A stretch of DNA of 64,000 nt from CALMEC01 sp963765105 (GTDB lineage: Bacteria; Actinomycetota; Thermoleophilia; Miltoncostaeales; Miltoncostaeaceae), in the NCBI GenBank assembly GCA_963765105.1, contig CAVXUW010000004.1, positions 806,001 through 870,000 on the forward strand, read 5' to 3'. A model generated the notes under the pieces. The model did no database searches. It worked only from the letters and a program-made list of their open reading frames with translations, and had not been told where the DNA came from. This document shows, piece by piece, positions 61,275-64,000 of this stretch. How positions within the stretch are numbered: the first letter of the stretch is position 1; every line of letters starts with the position of its first letter. Both the position numbers and the translations under genes were made by a program.

Positions 61275-62188
61275 GCACCGCACCGAACCCCGCAACGGCG
61301 CACACGCAATCGCAGCCGACCGCACTCCCGTACCAGCACATCGCCTGCTGCATCGATGACAGCCCCGTCGCAGTCGAGGCCGCTGACGAAGCGGCACGAC
61401 TCCGTTCGTTCTCCGCCGGCCGCCTGACCTTCCTCCATGCGGTCGAACCGAGTCCGGTCGTGGGAGCGTTTCCGCCCCTCCACGGCGTTCCAATGGCCGC
61501 CAAGGACCGGGAACGGTTCACGCTGTGGCTCGAGGCGATCGCGCGTTCTCGCTCCGGCCGTGGGGAACTCCTCGACGGCTATCCACCCGGGGTCATCGTC
61601 GACTGGATTGCCAATCACGAGGTCGACCTCGTGATTGCCGGTTCACACCGGGGCGCCGTACAACGCCTCCTCCTCGGCGGTTTCGCATCCTACCTCGCGG
61701 CCCACTCGAGCTGTTCCGTACTCGTCGTTCGGCCGGACTCCACAACGACGATGTCAAAAGGGGTTCCGTTCCGCCACATCGCAGTCTGCGTCGACGACTC
61801 CGAACCGTCACGTCGGGCACTTGAGGAAGCACGAACCCTTGCGGAAGTCGGAGCCGACAAACTGTCGATCGTGCACGTGGCCCAGTGGCCGCTCAACCAT
61901 GTGGTGATGGGCTACGCGGAGGTCCCCGACCCGACGGACACGTTCATTCGTGCCGAACGGTGGCTCAACGACCTGGTGGCATCAGCCGGCGAGGGAAATG
62001 CGGTGTTTCTCAAGGGCTATCCGCCCGCTGCGGTCTGCGAGTGGGCCGAGAAAGCGGCACCGGATCTCATTGTCGCCGCGTCGCACCGTGGAATCATTGA
62101 TCGGCTGTTGCTCGGGAGCTTCGCGAACTACGTTGCCTACCACGCCCCGTGCGAGGTGCTTCTCACCCGCGTCCCGACGACGGACTAG
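61271..62188 (+). CDS. Tandem-domain universal stress protein (second copy)
   Basis: 305 residues from ATG 61271, ATGA overlap with the STAS gene. Two UspA domains: domain 1 has IAGSHRGAVQRLLLGGFASY, domain 2 has VAASHRGIIDRLLLGSFANY. The S-HRG-x(5)-LLGS loops are intact, but the first Gly of the standard G-x2-G is replaced by an HRG form. It differs in sequence from the first USP 8 kb upstream, so the two are not recent duplicates. Confidence 0.92.
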   Translation: MSTAPNPATAHTQSQPTALPYQHIACCIDDSPVAVEAADEAARLRSFSAGRLTFLHAVEPSPVVGAFPPLHGVPMAAKDRERFTLWLEAIARSRSGRGELLDGYPPGVIVDWIANHEVDLVIAGSHRGAVQRLLLGGFASYLAAHSSCSVLVVRPDSTTTMSKGVPFRHIAVCVDDSEPSRRALEEARTLAEVGADKLSIVHVAQWPLNHVVMGYAEVPDPTDTFIRAERWLNDLVASAGEGNAVFLKGYPPAAVCEWAEKAAPDLIVAASHRGIIDRLLLGSFANYVAYHAPCEVLLTRVPTTD

Positions 62189-62225
62189 TCGGCCGCCGGG
62201 GCGACGTACCCACGCATCTTCGTCG

Positions 62226-62495
62226 TCACGCGATGAGTGCAATCTGCAGCGTCAGAAGCAGACCGACACTTCCGACGAAGCCGACACTCGCCGCGATCAT
62301 CGGCCGAGCGACCGTGCTCTCCGCCTCCTCGACACGGCGACGCTGGCGGGTGCTGCCACCGCGTTGCCCCGTGCTCTCTGGGTAATGGACACACCCAGGC
62401 ACTGAGCACACGTCCGTCGATCCGACCTCAAGTCGGTCGACCAAGGTCGCCAAGCGGGTCATCTCGGTATCCCGTTCACGTGTTGCGGTGATCAT
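62226..62495 (-). CDS. Small tail-anchored membrane protein
   Basis: 89 residues from ATG 62495, with an AGGGGG site upstream. A short coiled N-terminus (MTRLATLVDRLEV), a Cys pair with His (VCSVPGCVH) and one C-terminal membrane helix (PMIAASVGFVGSVGLLLTLQ). The CxxxxC-x-H pattern might bind metal. I do not recognise the family. It diverges from the P1B-ATPase gene. Confidence 0.65.
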   Translation of the reverse strand: MITATRERDTEMTRLATLVDRLEVGSTDVCSVPGCVHYPESTGQRGGSTRQRRRVEEAESTVARPMIAASVGFVGSVGLLLTLQIALIA

Positions 62496-62713
62496 CGTTC
62501 CCCCTCTGCGATCTCGATGTCGGCCGGACCGGCAGCCACCCCGACGATCTCGCCGGACGAGCGCGATCTCGACCGTAGAACGCCGCTATCGTCGGTCGGC
62601 CAATTCCGGATGGCAGCTCCGTGAAACGCGCTGCGGATGGCCCGCAGGAAGGCTCCGCGGATCTCCCCTCTCGTGCATGTGCCGCGAACGGCAAGCTCAC
62701 GACCATCCCATCA

Positions 62714-64000
62714 ATGCCCGCCACACCCACACCTCCGCGTGCAAACGTGACGCCTCGACAACTACGACGCCCGCTGACCTCGTCCCGAAATACCATCGCC
62801 GGCATCGCGGCGGTTTTGGTGCTGGCCCTCGGCGGGGCCCTGTGGTTCGCAGGGGCCGAGCGGGTGGCAGACATCGTCTGGTCAGCCGAGATCGTCGCGG
62901 TCGTCGCATCGCTCGTCGTCTCGATCGTTCGCGCCATCATCCGAAAGCAGTTCGGAGTTGACGTCATCGCCCTACTGGCAATGGTCGGCGCGCTCGCACT
63001 TGGCGAGTATCTCGCTGGGGCGGTGATCGCCGTGATGTGGACGGGGGGAAACGCGCTTGAGGCCCTGGCGAGTGGTCGCGCCCGCCGCGAGCTGCAACTA
63101 CTGGTCGATCGCGCTCCGCGGTCTGCGTTGGTCCACATCGACGATCACGTCGTCGAAGTCGCGGTCGATGACATCCAAGTGGGCGATCGCATCGTTGTTC
63201 GCTCTGGCGAGATCGTCCCCACCGACGGCGTCGTGGAGAGCGATCGTGCTGTCGTCGACGAATCGGCCCTCACCGGTGAACCACTTCCCGTCGAACGCCG
63301 ACACGGCAGCCCGGTCCGTAGCGGCACATCCAATGCCGGTGGAGCGTTCGACATCCGTGCCACGCGACCCGCGGCCGAAAGCTCATACGCAGCGATTGTC
63401 CGTTTGGTCATCGCCGCGGAGGCCAACCGCGCCCCATTCTTGCGGCTCGCCGACCGATACGCGGCCATCTTTCTGCCCATCACCCTCGTGACCGCCGGGA
63501 CGGCGTGGGCATTTTCGGGTGACCCCATCCGCGGACTTGCGGTGATGATCGTCGCGACGCCCTGCCCGCTGATACTTGCCGCACCGGTCGCCTTGGTATC
63601 GGGCATGTCTCGTGCCGCACGTTCGGGAGTCATCCTCAAAGGAGCAGGGGTGGTCGAGCGACTTGCGGACGTTCGGACAGTGCTCCTTGACAAGACCGGA
63701 ACCCTGACGACCGGGACGCCCGAGGTCCGACGCATCGTAACCTCCGCCAACGTCGACCCGGAGAAGGTTCTCCAGATGGCCGCCTCGGTCGAGCAGCTCT
63801 CGAGTCACGTCGTCGCACGCGCCCTCGTCAACGAGGCGCTCACACGCGATATCCCGCTCACGTTTCCGATCGACGTGGTCGAAGAAATGGGTCGCGGCGT
63901 CCGCGGCACCGTCGCGGGACATCAGGTCGTTGCCGGGGAGCCAGAGTGGGTGCGTTCCACCGGGGCGCTAAAGGTCGATTCGACCGCTCTCGAAGATCGC
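62714..64000 (+). CDS. P1B-type heavy-metal-translocating ATPase (3' end outside window)
   Basis: 429 residues are visible from ATG 62714 before the window ends. No N-terminal HMA or Cys-rich domain; the protein starts with a short basic tail and membrane helices. The transport motif in the sixth helix is T282-P-C (ATPCPLILAAPVAL) rather than CPC. LTGEPLP, DKTGT with Asp326 and SSHVVARALV (in place of the HP locus) are present. TPC-bearing P1B pumps are a minor subclass of uncertain metal, Ni, Co or Fe being candidates. It closes the stress cluster. Confidence 0.92.
   Translation, partial: MPATPTPPRANVTPRQLRRPLTSSRNTIAGIAAVLVLALGGALWFAGAERVADIVWSAEIVAVVASLVVSIVRAIIRKQFGVDVIALLAMVGALALGEYLAGAVIAVMWTGGNALEALASGRARRELQLLVDRAPRSALVHIDDHVVEVAVDDIQVGDRIVVRSGEIVPTDGVVESDRAVVDESALTGEPLPVERRHGSPVRSGTSNAGGAFDIRATRPAAESSYAAIVRLVIAAEANRAPFLRLADRYAAIFLPITLVTAGTAWAFSGDPIRGLAVMIVATPCPLILAAPVALVSGMSRAARSGVILKGAGVVERLADVRTVLLDKTGTLTTGTPEVRRIVTSANVDPEKVLQMAASVEQLSSHVVARALVNEALTRDIPLTFPIDVVEEMGRGVRGTVAGHQVVAGEPEWVRSTGALKVDSTALEDR

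Overview
The window is high-GC bacterial DNA with dense, often overlapping genes (ATGA/GTGA junctions), GTG and TTG starts and one tRNA. The gene content (Eis-type acetyltransferase, deazaflavin/F420-type nitroreductase fold, Acg nitroreductase, DUF1918, CtpE-like P-type ATPase, DevS/DosS-like GAF kinase, W-repeat subtilase, archaeal-type FBP aldolase/phosphatase) points to Actinomycetota. A Thermoleophilia-like soil lineage is my guess; no rRNA or phylogenetic marker is available to confirm it.

Layout. 0-7.2 kb: Eis-like acetyltransferase, membrane glycosyltransferase, a 1340-residue eCIS-cargo-like protein and a HEAT-like protein. 7.4-12.5 kb (minus strand): DEAD-box helicase with a structured leader, beta-carbonic anhydrase, moaA, a GGDEF protein, and an ECF sigma factor with its membrane partner. 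12.7-13.9 kb: an intact AbrB-Doc toxin-antitoxin pair beside a decayed vapBC. 14-17.6 kb: a form II CO-dehydrogenase-like molybdo-flavoenzyme operon in S-L-M order. 18-25.3 kb: W-repeat subtilase, Cys-rich secreted propeller-like protein, MocA-like nucleotidyltransferase, J-domain protein and YyaL. 25.4-33.5 kb: a membrane-anchored protein with a transposase-type HTH, a BolA-glutaredoxin pair, a 5-copy 78-bp repeat array that runs into the start of an adenosine-deaminase-like gene, MFS transporter, YaaA, PyrD and pterin dehydratase.

33.6-36.1 kb: tRNA-Lys(UUU) and an imperfect copy of its 3' 34 bp 1.57 kb away bracket an AAA ATPase and a CGNR-finger-like remnant. This looks like a mini-island without an integrase, followed by a frameshifted secreted-protein relic. 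36.4-45.2 kb: degenerate J/TPR protein, frameshifted YHYH lipoprotein, FBP aldolase/phosphatase, DUF1801, deazaflavin-type enzyme, PhyH dioxygenase and a second eCIS-cargo-like protein (964 aa).

46-64 kb: a stress, redox and hypoxia-like cluster. It holds a GerW/YtfJ protein, NirK-type copper nitrite reductase, SHOCT and DUF4389 membrane proteins, a flavodoxin, two tandem universal stress proteins, a GAF-GAF histidine kinase with a NarL-type regulator, a phosphosite-less receiver protein, a CtpE-like Ca-type ATPase, an Acg nitroreductase, DUF1918, a STAS protein and a P1B-ATPase cut by the window end. The content recalls the mycobacterial DosR dormancy regulon and is the most coherent functional system here. 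The two orphan eCIS-cargo-like giants and the tRNA-flanked mini-island are the most novel-looking elements.
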